Shown here piece by piece: positions 35,101 to 44,873 of a stretch of DNA of 64,000 nucleotides; within the stretch, counting starts at the first letter, position 1, and the number at the start of each line of letters is the position of its first letter. The translations under genes were made by a program, and so were the position numbers. The stretch is from Otatea glauca (taxonomy: Eukaryota > Streptophyta > Magnoliopsida > Poales > Poaceae), in NCBI GenBank assembly GCA_036346275.1, contig CM070725.1:17598216-17662215 (forward strand), written 5' to 3'. The notes beneath the pieces are model-generated. The model searched no databases. It was given only the letters and a program-made list of their open reading frames with translations, and was not told where the DNA came from.

Positions 35101-35498
35101 TACTATGACAAGAACCATGGTGCCATTCATAAATCTATCGAGGCATTAGACCGCATGGGCATGGAGATCATAGAGACTGGTGACCCTGATGCGTTCAAAC
35201 AGTACCTGCAGGAGTATGAGAACACCATATGTGGACGCCACCCCATCAGTGTTTTCCTTCATGTAAGTGACTCCTTGACGATGCAACTAATGTTACCTTT
35301 GTTTTTACAATTTTCTTCATCTTCTTTGTGCGCATTGTATTGTGTTAGACGTTGAAACATTGCTCAACGAAGATTAAGATCGGCTTCGTTCGCTACGAGC
35401 AGTCAAGTCAGTGCAAGAGCTTGAGGGACAGCAGCGTGAGCTACGCATCCGCTGCAGCCAAGTTGGACACTCCAGGAGAAGAAGAGAATAAAGATTGA
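26151..35498 (+). CDS. MEMO1: MEMO-family protein (Memo/LigB-fold), eight exons, apparently intact
   Basis: Exons: 26151-26202, 27218-27302, 27382-27450, 31825-31937, 33137-33248, 33353-33496, 35088-35262 and 35349-35498. All introns have GT-AG ends and the joined frame is exactly 300 codons including TGA. The 299-residue product matches the usual MEMO length (about 297). The N-terminus is MERVRRAAHAGSWYTNN. Family phrases include IAPHAGYSYSG (His47), LLGPSHHYY (His79), EAEHSMEMHLPY, VVPILVGAL, ISSDFCHWG, NTICGRHPIS (Cys240) and YEQSSQC...DSSVSYASAA. His47, His79 and Cys240 correspond to the metal-binding His49, His81 and Cys244 of human MEMO1. MEMO proteins have the fold of class III extradiol dioxygenases, bind metal and act in redox/signalling in animals; the plant role is little known. 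It is probably soluble, since no signal peptide or membrane segment is seen. Introns 3, 4 and 6 are enlarged by transposons. Confidence 0.95.
27806..28294. mobile_element. Foldback MITE in MEMO intron 3 (element A)
   Basis: The left arm starts tataggaaaagtcc and continues tttggtccctcaactctt. The right arm ends aagagttgagagaccaaatt followed by cctata. The arms pair over roughly 100 bp (tgcaaaactgagtaaaacacgtcctc versus its inverse near 28220-28250). Interior sequence also pairs partly (gtggcatgccac). It is about 490 bp and non-coding. This is a common type of grass hairpin element; the superfamily is not certain. Confidence 0.65.
28318..28696. mobile_element. TIR element in MEMO intron 3 (element B)
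   Basis: The left end is ggacaccatggtgtcagggcaccatgat. The right end, read in reverse, is cctagacactatggtgcctaggcaccatgat. These form a terminal inverted repeat of about 28 bp that is itself partly palindromic. The interior is AT-rich and non-coding. Confidence 0.55.
28723..29038. mobile_element. TIR element in MEMO intron 3 (element C)
   Basis: It begins GTACTCCCACCTTACATATA followed by ctacttaaac and ends with the inverse, gtttaagtagtagaagttgg followed by agtatgtac. It is about 316 bp and non-coding. The left flank gggagtac makes a palindrome with the start. Confidence 0.6.
29062..29081. repeat. (TA)n microsatellite
   Basis: A simple TA run of about nine dinucleotides in MEMO intron 3. 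Confidence 0.8.
29380..30828. mobile_element. Foldback-type element relative with inserted gene-like segment
   Basis: The left part (29390-29800) shares tttgtacatgaat...agccataa..tttttattg and the tagattttactatc phrase series with the element at 31075-31605. The phrase series resumes at 30640-30828. Between them (about 29800-30640) lies sequence of different, more gene-like composition. It includes a minus-strand open frame at 30371-30120 (IFYDVENTKRSHGKKIRLRL...) and a duplicated phrase, gtgactgcatccctgcca, at about 29887 and 29938. This could be a captured gene fragment, but I do not recognise it. Confidence 0.4.
30831..31059. mobile_element. Stowaway MITE (Tc1/mariner type)
   Basis: It begins CTTCCTTTGGTCACAAATAG and ends with the inverse CTATTTGTGACTGGAGGGAG. 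It is flanked by TA at 29-30 bases after 30800 (30829-30830) and at 31060-31061. A CTCCCTCC-like terminus, TA duplication, 229-bp length and non-coding AT-rich interior are typical of Stowaway MITEs. It sits in MEMO intron 3. Confidence 0.85.
31075..31605. mobile_element. Large foldback element in MEMO intron 3
   Basis: The two arms pair over more than 150 bp: tggattaagccaatcag near 31083 with the inverse ctgattggcttagtca-like sequence near 31580-31597, aaatgcgtttcc with its inverse near 31555, and gatttagccataa-ttttta with its inverse near 31505. The loop carries repeats of gatagtaaaat-tatgcatac. There is no open frame. MULE-type or other hairpin MITE is possible; the superfamily is undetermined. 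Confidence 0.65.
32560..32788 (+). mobile_element. LINE/SINE 3' end with (TTG)n tail
   Basis: The phrase gggtttcgttcctagcctac, then cctaacatgtttaggacaaaaggcttgg and a run of TTG triplets (32765-32788), is the well-known 3' end shared by plant L1 LINEs and Au-type SINEs. Only the 3' part is clear, so the element is truncated or is a short SINE. It lies in MEMO intron 4. Confidence 0.6.
34300..35000. other. GC-richer insertion-like block in MEMO intron 6
   Basis: The block is clearly more GC-rich than the surrounding intron and has short ORFs on both strands. It contains a small tandem repeat (aggatttgcataggttgg, about 34910-34940). No family is recognised. It could be inserted DNA or a captured gene piece. 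Confidence 0.3.
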
Positions 35499-35649
35499 GT
35501 GGGTGGTGGTGTTCTCTGTTCAATATCGCAACCTCTGTTTAACAAGCTGTACTACAATTGGTTTGCGATACCTTGAGCTGTCTGTCGAACTTTGTAATAA
35601 CAGGCTCTTGTTGAAGACTGATCATTTGCTCTAAGGCGACAGCGGGAAA

Positions 35650-35680
35650 CAAGAAATTAATAAAAATAAAAAGAACCTCA
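35650..35680 (+). terminator. Likely polyadenylation region of the MEMO gene
   Basis: gaaattaataaaaataaaaag near 35655-35672 contains AATAAA-type signals about 160 bp after the stop. This position fits a plant 3' UTR. Confidence 0.45.
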
Positions 35681-35699
35681 TATTCTGGATTTCTGGGAT

Positions 35700-36400
35700 G
35701 TATTTATGTATATCTACGTGACGACCTCTGCAGTGTAGACGCTATTCTCTTCCAATATTCTTTTTAGAGTAAATTGCAGTTTACACCGGGTACCGGGTAT
35801 TGTGTATGGAGTTTCGCTTTCCACTAGTTTTTTGCTATAATTTCACCTTGCACAACCATAAACACACTAATGTTGCACTTTCCACCAACCTGGACATTCC
35901 AACGTTGCACTCTGCCTCAGCCAATCATGTTAAGGTCCAATCGGACTCATTCTTCGCAATACTTACGGCATTCCAAACGCTACTGTGTTAGCGGCTTTTT
36001 CAACATGCTATATAGGATTAAAGCTTTCGTGAAGAGAAGTTAAATAAGAGAGAGATATAATCTATTTCTTGTATGAAAAATAGCTCTAGCACATAAACTA
36101 AAGAAAGATACAACAATAAACATGCATTGGGAAGAGTAGGGTTGTATTCAACTTCATTCCATGTCTTGCATGATATTTATTTGATGTTTTTTATGTATTT
36201 GTGTTAAGATACAAATAGTTGGAGAGATAGTATCTATTAGTATTTATTGATGAAGTGGATATTTTTAGATATGACTGTAGAAACTATGCATTGAGAGTGC
36301 CCTTAGCCACATGGCTACACCCATGCGGACAGCCCCATGCTGACATGGCACCACAGCTAGTTTGATTGGTTATCTTTTTTTTTTTTGGGACAAATGGATA
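35700..36400. other. Intergenic sequence downstream of MEMO
   Basis: No gene is recognised. The sequence is AT-rich with scattered short frames that have no domain. Confidence 0.4.
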
Positions 36401-36407
36401 CATGTTG

Positions 36408-36650
36408 TGTTGAGATATGATAGGACTCTAGGTTCTAGTTGTTTAAATATGTTTATACTCTATCTCGTTGTGGACGAATCTAGATCTCTCTCTTATGGGT
36501 TTCTACTATAAATATATCATTCTATTGTACAAGAGAATCAATCTAATAAAGAGAGTTTTGCCTTACTATATTGTGTGTTTGCTCTCCATTATTGTTCTTG
36601 TTACTCGATCGGTGCATCGGATCTACAGTGTACAGGCCGGGGTCAAGTGA
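36408..36650 (+). mobile_element. Possible Copia LTR remnant
   Basis: It begins tgttgagatatgataggact and contains tttctactataaatatatca, a plausible TATA-type region. A caagagaatcaatctaataaa phrase and a tgtgtgtttgctc-like end are often seen in small plant Copia LTRs. The end is near tacaggccggggtca. No duplication or primer-binding site was found, so it may be a solo or truncated LTR. Confidence 0.35.
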
Positions 36651-37098
36651 CACCAACGCCCTCCAGTTCAGCACACATGGTTCGTTTAGTATATATAGCA
36701 TATAATCCTTTTATTACAAGTTAGAAGTTAATGCTACAAGTTCGTAATGACTCTGCAATCCCGATGAACTTTTCTTCTAGATCTGCCCCTAAGTGCATTG
36801 TGGTTGATCTGTGTCATGTGTCATCATTTTACAACACATTATCAGTATGAAGCTCTGCCGAGGCTAATCAAAATCGTTTGCCTACTACATCAATCTACAC
36901 TGCAACAAATTTCGACTGGCATCAAGCGATTAATCTTCTGCAAGCCATGCGTAAGTTCAAAGTATGTAAGTTCATCATATCAGAAAAGTTTTTAATCATG
37001 CAGGTTAATTTCCTAATTATCTCGATTAATCTAATCGGAAAATTAGACCTTTTGGTACTGTTCATCCAACTGATCTTGGGAAAAAAGAAGAGGAGGCG

Positions 37099-37167
37099 AT
37101 GGCGGCCGCCGCCGCGCGCCCTGTGGACCCGCCACCATCCACCCCTCTCCGGACTTTTTTCAGCCAA
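37099..37167 (+). pseudogene. Orphan first-exon-like sequence
   Basis: After a purine-rich stretch, an ATG in good context (gcgATGgcgg) opens an Ala/Pro-rich frame reading MAAAAARPVDPPPSTPLRTF. It continues for only about 23 codons and ends at CCAAG|GTTTGA, which is also the start of foldback repeat copy 3. It looks like a first exon, plastid-transit-like in composition, cut by the repeat. No matching downstream exons are seen. Confidence 0.3.
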
Positions 37168-38358
37168 GGTTTGAAACCTCGTTTTCAAATGACATCTCGG
37201 AGGTGGCCGAACTCCGAAGTCTCGCTAAGATCTCAGAATTTTGGATAAATCCTAGACAAAATACAAAAACAAAAATTCAAATCGGTTTTTTTTGCACCGA
37301 GAAAACCGATTTTTTTGCGAGATTTTGGTGAATTTGCACTGGTTGAAAAATGGCTCAAACAATGTTGAAAGTTTTTGAGCAGGTTTCGGACACATCAATG
37401 ATGGTCCCATAAAAATTTCAGGTGATTATCAAGCTTGATGAATTTTTAAAAATTCAAACATTACTACTGACCTAAAATTTTGAAAAATGGAACAAACCAT
37501 TGAATTTTTTTTCATAGTTTTGATGCATCACTAATGTTCCCATAAAATTTTCAGATGATGATAAAGGTTCAATAATTTTTAAAAATTCGGACAGTGCTAC
37601 TGTCCTAATAAAAGCCTTACCGGCAAATTTCAACCAAATGAAAAATGGTTCAAACCATGTTATGAAATTTTAAAAAGTTTTGTGGATGGTCTTGATGTAT
37701 CATTAATGTTTCTATAAAATTTTCAGATTATTATCAAGCTTCAAGATTTTTCAAAAAATTTGAGAGTGCTACGTCCTGGTAAAAGCTTGATGATCAATAC
37801 ATAGATTTGCTTTAGCAATAAAAAAAGGTTTAGAATTTTTGAAAATTATAAAGAAGGGTGCTAAGAAAATGCTTAAGATTTCATAAACATGTTGAATCAT
37901 TATCACACACCAATGAATTTATAAAATTCTTACAAGGGCACTATATCATTTATGTTCTTTCTCTTTTTGATTTTTGAAATATAACAAATGAAGCTCAATG
38001 CGTACATAGATTTGATTGAGCAAATAAATTTTTTTGAAAATGTTATAGAATGGTACTTAGGAAATTATTAAGCTCTCATGAAAATTTTGGATCATGATCA
38101 CACTCGAGAAAATTTAGAAAATTCTGACAAGTTTACTGTCCCAATTATGTTCATTCACTTTTTGATTTTTTAAAGATAACAAACGAAGTTAAATTATTTT
38201 TAAAAAAATTCAGTATGATCCTACACTACTAAATATAGTAATATAATTTTTTTAAAATATGATAAAGCTTGTACAATTTTATAAAAATATGACAGTGTTT
38301 CTGCCAAAATTTTAAAATGTCTCAAAAATTCGGTTTTTCAACAAATTTTCATGGAAAG
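37160..38358 (-). repeat. Unclassified foldback repeat, copy 3 (inverted, truncated)
   Basis: It begins ccaaggtttgaaacctcg and follows copy 2 (23905-25060) in reverse orientation block by block. Examples are the aaatggttcaaaccatg block near 37640, aaagcttgatgatcaa near 37782, and the final ggtttttcaacaaattttca near 38330. Its continuation beyond 38358 is replaced by the LTR of the truncated Sirevirus, which inserted here. Confidence 0.6.
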
Positions 38359-39778
38359 TGAAGGACCGGAATGGCGATCAGAAGGGGGTGGGTTAGGGAG
38401 AATGATCTCAATTAAATTTCCTCCCCACTCAATGGATCCAACTAAAACCTCACTTTAAACACTCAAACGCAAAGGAGCAAAACAGAGAAAATCCTAGTCT
38501 TGAACTTGCTCGTGGGGCTGTAATGATCAAGATGATCTTGGATATTCTCCCACTTGTCACAGCAAGTAAGAACATAAGAAACAAAAACCTCAAACGCAAT
38601 CTTCAAACATTTCTCAAAGATTAAACAAAGGGATCGAGTTCTTGCAAATGATTGCCTAGATGATGAGGATATGATAAAAAGATTCATCCATCAATCATAC
38701 ATCCTCGGCACAAGAAGCACAAGCAAGTAGAAGGAGTGGAGGCAAATCCAACTTGCAAGAATGTAAAGTGCAAGAAATTAAATTTCGGAAATTAAAAGCA
38801 AGTAGAAGGAGGGGAGGCAAATCCAACTTGCGAGAATGTAAATTACGAAATTTAAATTCTGAATTTAAGACATAATGCTGAAATTAAATTCAGAAAAGTA
38901 AGAAAGTGAAATTTTATTTCTTTAGAGGAAGGTTTACAAAGCATCACAACAAGGTGGGCAAAGCTCAAAGGAGCACTCAAACCTTCAAAATGGGAGAGAT
39001 ACCCTTCCCTCTTTATTTATACTACTCATGAGTCATCCTCTACCCATGGATGAGTTCCTTCTATCCTAAGGAACCTCTCCAAGGATTGAGATTGACTCAC
39101 TCACTCATGCATAGATGAAGAGTTCCTTCTACTCTAAGAATCACTATCATACATGGATGAGGAGTTCCTTCTACCCTAAGGATCACCATCTAGGATTAGG
39201 ATTGATTCACTCACTCATGCATGGATGAAGAGTTCCTTCTACCCTAAGAATCACCATCAAGGGTTAGGATTAACTCACTCATACATGGATGAAGAGTTTC
39301 TTCTACCCTAAGGATCACCATCAAGGGCTAGGATTGACTCACTTACTCATACATGGGCTAACCTGAAACCCACACACATAACGGGTTTTGCATGCTTTTC
39401 AAAGCATACTAACTAGACCCGCTACTCTATATTCTAGACAACGATCCGACGGCCCTCCTTGATACGAGCAGCTCCTAGTTAGCATATCAGCCGTTCCCTT
39501 GTCTTCTGACTCTTAGCAACTTCGTCTCCGGTCATCCTCCGGCGATTCTCGACCGTTTGGACCTCCAGCGCACCTCGCCTAGTTCCAGTCATCCTCCGCC
39601 TCACCATGACCTAGCACCGTCATCCTGCAACCATCAACAACAAGGAAACCCATCACATAGCAATGTCCAAAATGATATACAATAATTATCCAATTGCTAA
39701 AAATAAATCATATTTTCCTAACTCAAATACAGTCAAATACTCATCACCAACATGGGTAGACCTCCACATGGTATTTCA
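38359..39778 (-). repeat. LTR of the truncated Sirevirus
   Basis: TG...CA ends, 1420 bp. It shares its two ends with the other Sirevirus LTR, but the middle differs. In place of the 33-bp array it has a different minisatellite at 39040-39360. Confidence 0.8.
39040..39360. repeat. ~75-bp minisatellite in the truncated Sirevirus LTR
   Basis: About four units contain acatggatgaagagttcctt, ctaccctaag(a/g)atcaccat and aggattgactcactcac in order, with small deletions in the second unit. By position this is the counterpart of internal LTR repeats in the other Sirevirus, but the sequence is unrelated. Confidence 0.75.
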
Positions 39779-40097
39779 ATCTCCCCCTTGATGAGTATAT
39801 TTACAAATCACCTAAAAGGCATAAATTTAGTTAGAAGAAGATGGAAGAAAGCAATTTGATTGCAAAGCCAAACTTGGTCCAAGAAAGAGAATGAGATGAT
39901 GACCAAGTTGGCAAGAAGGATTTTAGAGCATAAACAAAGAAAGAGTAAGTTTTTCACAAATGCTCTAAAAATCCAATGAAGACTCACAAAATCTCAAACA
40001 TGCTTATGATTCTTAAGGATTAGCATAATTTCACCAAGATCATAAGAGCCAAGATGCATTCACATTTTTACCTATTGATGATGCATTTTCCACGATT

Positions 40098-40120
40098 TCT
40101 CCCCCTTTTGGCAATATAGG
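40098..40120 (-). other. Sirevirus polypurine/ATTGCC box, truncated element
   Basis: The plus strand reads tctcccccttttggcaatat, identical in its core to the box at 9280-9300 of the complete element. This confirms the shared lineage. Confidence 0.75.
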
Positions 40121-41611
40121 CATCAAGAAGGTATTTTTTTTGTTTTTTCATATTTACATATGTATGCATTAAGTGCATCCTAAAAGAGCTTTGAAGATTA
40201 TCCAAGTGACCACAATAACAAAATATGACACAAAGCTACTCAAGTTTATATTATGCTAAACTGAGACATGTTCAAGTGCAAATATCAATTTTGCTAGCAA
40301 GTACAAATAAGAATATGTCATTTTTGCATGATTTAACAAGTGCAACACTTAGCATAGTTTTCGAACTAGAAGCACAACCATTTAATGGATCAAATGAAAA
40401 ACCTAGAGTTCAACCTACTCAAGACTTTGGGAAAACTAGATGTGCATATAAGGTCCTTTATGCTCAAATATCTTTAATGCAAACTTTTGTTTCAAAACTT
40501 TAAAGCACATAGTGGGGTGCAAATGTTTAACATTATTTGCATTCTTTATCCACTTAATGTTTATTTGCATTTTTTTTAATTTATTGAATCAAGCCATTGT
40601 CGACCATCTCAAGAGAAACTTTTAAAAGAATGATCTTGGTCATACACGATACATTCCAAGTTCATCCCATGTGTAATGGGAAGCAGTCTCGTGCATGTAA
40701 AGTGTTGAGATCAATTTGCACAAAGAGAATCAATTTCCTTTTTTTATTTTAGCACATAGATTTATGAGCATTTGAAGGACTCGAGTATGGATCAACCTAG
40801 CTTCACCCAAGTTGCTATAGGGACTATAGTAGAAATCCAAAATATCACAAATAATGGCATATGCACCTAGAGAGGAAACATAGCAAGTAAAAGCAACATA
40901 GTTCATCAAGTTTTCATTTAAAGCTTTAATTTTTAATTTTTAACAAGCTTAGCAAGATGAAACAAAATGAATTTGGACATATCTAAGCTATCAGTTTTCT
41001 TCATAAAAGTAGCAAGAAGCATAGCATGAATAGATAACTCATTTGCATAATAGACAAAGCTCATTAAAACAGAAAAAATTCTATATGCAATGCATGAAGC
41101 AGATTCTCAAACTCCCCCTCAACATGTGAAGTTAATTTCAAGCACAATATGATTTAAGTTGAGTTATTAGCAGAATTAAGATCAAAGAAGGTCCAAATGA
41201 ACTCAACCGAAACCAAAGAAAACTACAAACTGGTGGCTATAGAGCATAGAAAAGATAGTAGAGAACACTATGACTCAGACTCGCTCTCATCTTTCCCAAT
41301 GACTGACATAGGGAAGCTAACTCTAGATCTCAAGCTAAGGAGTGTACACAGACTCTGTCTATCCAGGGGGCCTAACACCTGCTAGACTTATAAGACTGAG
41401 GGAACTCAACCTAGAGAGAAGAGAGAACAACTAATTGTGCATGATACCAACCTAAAGCATAAGATGAGAGGTCCATACAAAGCATGCCAGAAGTCTAAGT
41501 GAAGTGAACTCAGAACTCTAGAAATAAGCCCAATAACACTCAGAAGATGCAAAAGAAAGGAAATGCTGGAAGAAAATATATATAATACATAATATACAAA
41601 TCAGCTCCCTC

Positions 41612-41863
41612 TCAAGAAATGCCGTAAGGGCATACAACTCCAAGCTCTCCTCTCAAGGCCACAAATCTAGAGCTATCCAAAGGCTTGGTAAAGATATCGG
41701 CTAACTGGTGGTCACTCTCTACAAACTGAAGCGTAATATCTCCTTTATCCATATGGTCTCTAAGGAAGTGATATCTAACATCAATATGCTTCGTCCGGGA
41801 ATGCTGCACTGGGTTCTTAGCAATGCAAATAGCAGAAGTGTTATCATAAAAAAGTGGTACATT
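41612..41863 (-). pseudogene. RNase H end of the truncated Sirevirus
   Basis: Minus-strand phrases are DNTSAICIAKNPVQHS (near 41845-41795, with an apparent C to Y change before the D), KHIDVRYHFLRDH, LADIFTKPLDSS and LRGELGV. The end of the Copia polyprotein is well preserved here, better than in the complete element. It is cut at the N-terminal side at about 41863. Confidence 0.8.
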
Positions 41864-42784
41864 GGGTTCGTAACTTGTGTCAAAGTATATGTCGTCCGGA
41901 TGTTTGCTATCTTCACCTAAACCAACAAATAAGCAATGATGAGTAATATCTTATCTGTGGAAATTATTAAAATTCTAACATGACTTCAGCACCAAAATTT
42001 TGTTTCCTATTTTTTATTTTTCTTATATAGCAATTTAGCTTTAATTTATATGAAACTTTTTATGTGTAATTATAATGGTTATTAGGAGTTACCAAAAACA
42101 TTTCATATGATTATCAGTTATATATATTTTTATAAAATTTCGACATTGATAATATTGCTTTTAAATTAATTTAGTTTTTTATTTATAAAATTTTCAAATC
42201 AACTCTATTATTTTTGAAATTTTCTGCCAGTTACCCTAGTACTTTAGATGATGAGGTGAAGTTTTAAGCATTTGACAAGTCCTGAGCGGAATTTAATAAT
42301 TCTGACATTGAACTGTTCTTAGTCTTATGTCACACTTTTTTATTTCTTTTCATCAACAAATATGTTCACATACTTTTGAAAAAATTTGGGAATGACCTAG
42401 AGATGTGTTAAGATTTATATAAATTTTTCCAGATTTTATTACTTAAGGAATTTTGGAGTAGAGAAAACAATTAGCATAAAAGATTTTCTTAAGAACCAAA
42501 ATTCAAGAAAAATTCAGAAAAGATGGAAATTCGAAATAAGATTATATGGCAACTCATTTTCATAGTTTGTTCATTTTTGAAGAAATTTTTAATATTGCAA
42601 CTTATTATTTTCTAAAATTGAAGAAAATGAGAGAAAATATAATATTTAGATAAAAATCTTGATTCCAATTAAAAAATTTATTCAATTACATTTTTAAATT
42701 TTAATTTTTTTCTTATTTTTGAATTTTTCGAGATGTTACAAAAAATTAGGTGCTACCCGCGCCAACGTGTGGGGTTTTAACTAG
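41864..42784 (+). mobile_element. Helitron-like 3' end (first of two)
   Basis: AT-rich DNA ends in ctacccgcgccaacgtgtgg, then ggttttaaCTAG at 42781-42784 followed by T. ACCCGCGC and GTGTGGGGT pair with one bulge and two G-T pairs around a CAAC loop. The hairpin a few bases before CTAG|T is the Helitron 3' signature. The 5' end was not identified and the left limit shown is only where the Sirevirus stops. Confidence 0.5.
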
Positions 42785-43134
42785 TATATCTTTATTCTCG
42801 ATGATGTACGCCTCTCATCACTATAGAAACGACAGTGCTGGGCCTACAGTATTGGTTTTTTAAACATTTTATTTTTTGTTTTGTTTTAAAATAATATATT
42901 TAAAATTTCATATTTTTGAAAAAATTGCATCTCTTACAATCGAGTGACAGTATTTTTATATTTTTTCCAAAATGTTTTCTGTTTTTGTTTTAATTTTTTG
43001 CTCATTCTGAAAATTTCCCCTTTCTCCGTTAAAATTGGGCAACATTACTTTTTTGGTTTTTTTTTCAAAAAAAAAATCCCCTCTCACTCTTAAAATTGAG
43101 GAACCGTCCGTGGCTATGCGCGGGATTTTAATTA
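42785..43134 (+). mobile_element. Second Helitron-like 3' end, decayed
   Basis: aggaaccgtccgtggctatg, then cgcgggattttaaTTAG followed by T at 43135, aligns with the end at 42784. It carries CTAG changed to TTAG and a poorer hairpin. A tandem pair of related 3' ends is implied. No coding sequence is seen. Confidence 0.4.
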
Positions 43135-43387
43135 GTATCTTATAACGGCGAGCCTGAACCTGACGGGTGGTATCGCTGGGAATAAGCCGCCTCGCAGCCG
43201 TCGGTTGATCGAAGTCAAACCGAGCGGCCTGACAACCATCGGGTGAAAGGGCCTCCTCGGGAAGTGGAGGTTGAAGGTAACAGCATGGATTTGCCGGTGA
43301 TACTAGGAGGGAAGGGGGTAGCTTTGTTCTAGTCGCACTACTATAAAAGGGTTATATTAGACACGTCACCATTAACTGTTTTTTACG

Positions 43388-43680
43388 AAAATCGTCTGTG
43401 AAATATTTCGGGCACATCGTAGATGGTTTGTGGTTGAAATCGTCTGTGATGTCGGATTATCACAAACAATTTCATCCATAAACCGTCTGTGAAGTTCTTG
43501 CTTTCATCACAGACGATTTGTGGATGAAACCATCTGTGATAATCCAACATTGCAGACGGTTTCAGCCACAACCCGTCTGTGATGAAAGCAAGAACTTCAC
43601 AGACGATTTGCGGATGAAACCGTCTGTGATGATCACCATATCACAAACATTTTTATCTACAAACCGTGTGTGAATCGTTA
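43388..43680. repeat. Left CACTA subterminal repeats
   Basis: Seven or more copies of CGTCTGTGA or its inverse are spaced 20-40 bp apart, presumably binding sites of a TNPA-like protein, as known for En/Spm. Confidence 0.75.
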
Positions 43681-44538
43681 AGAGGAAACATTCAAACATC
43701 ATATGCTTATATATATATATGAGTTTAACCTGAATATGTGCTTATATATACATGCTTATATATCACAATATATATATACAAAAGTTTCCCACTAAAAAAC
43801 TACTCGGAAATACTACTTAGTCGATCTAGTCATCGTCGTCACTGCGACCGTCGGGTTCCTCGCTCGAACCGGCTCTGTTTGGGTCATCCTCTAGCTCCTA
43901 GCCATCACGATAGCCCTCCAACAAGTCATAGCTATCGTCGTCGGAGGATGCTTTTACCCGACGCCGACGCTTGAGGCGAAGGGAGCGAACTGCCCGCTTG
44001 CCGTGAAGGGAGAGAACGATTCGTTGATATGGCGCCGGCGTGACGCCGTAGCGATTCCAGCAGGGGTCTCAATGGCTAGGACGGTGGCGGTGGAGGAGGG
44101 GGTTAGTCGGCGGTACTGGAGGTGAAGGCGGTGGCGGTGGCAGTGGCGAAGCCGTCGTCAGAGGCCAGGCGGCGGAGCTGACATAGGAGGTGCTGTCTTT
44201 TTTTTGCTCATGGCAGCGTCGGAGGCAATTGTAGTGAGGGATGTGGAATGCTATCGATCGATGTAGTATATATCGTTGCCGAAGTGCAATTAACGATCTG
44301 CATTGGGGAAACAAAATGCCTGGAATACGGTCTTCAAAGTGGAATTTGAACACGGTCTTCGGGCGGCGTGTCCTTTGCCAACCCCGCTAATGACGAAATG
44401 TCCCAACGCCTAATATCGTTGAGCACGGAATCTTCCTAGGGCTCTTTCACTTCAAAGAGAGAGAAAGACATACTCTCCACGGCCTTGGGAAACAAGGAAA
44501 ACCGGGTTGCACCCGTGGCCTAGGTATTTTTCCCTAAA

Positions 44539-44830
44539 ATGGGATTCCCAGATGACTCGGACACGTACCAGAGTAGGAAGAGAAGCAAAACTAAGCACGA
44601 GGAATAGCTAGTAGCCCTGATTGAGCAAAGGATTGAGGAAAGGCTCAAAGCACAGTTCGATAGCCTGCGGAGAGGTAAGCACGGGACGTGCAAGACCAAG
44701 AAGCGCAAGCACAGTTTACCCCAACCAAACATCAGAGCAACTACGCGTTCGCCCCTGAGACGGACGTGGATGAAGCCAGATTTCCTCCTGATGACACCCA
44801 GATAACATGTCTGCAATGCGCCTTATATAG
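44539..44830 (+). pseudogene. N-terminal part of CACTA ORF2-type gene
   Basis: From the ATG at 44539 the frame reads MGFPDDSDTYQSRKRSKTK, then meets a stop at 44605. It continues in frame with a charged helical segment (LVALIEQRIEERLKAQFDSL). This resembles the start of the non-transposase protein found in grass CACTA elements with a C-terminal Ulp1 domain. The next part is separated by the solo LTR. Confidence 0.5.
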
Positions 44831-44873
44831 ACATGTTGGACGTGTTACCTAATTACTTGTGTACCCTATGTAG

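Larger units (their letters stand above)
38359..41863 (-). mobile_element. 5'-truncated Sirevirus: 3' LTR, non-coding 3' region and RNase H end
   Basis: It starts with TGAAGGACCGGAATGGCG, like the first Sirevirus but clearly diverged. The LTR ends at 39778, followed by the polypurine box atctcccccttgatgag. The internal region is collinear with about 8963-11045 of the first element and ends within RNase H near 41863. Everything 5' (reverse transcriptase to gag, and the 5' LTR) is missing, and the sequence changes abruptly. The target-site partner is lost too, so the truncation was a deletion after insertion into the foldback repeat. Confidence 0.85.
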
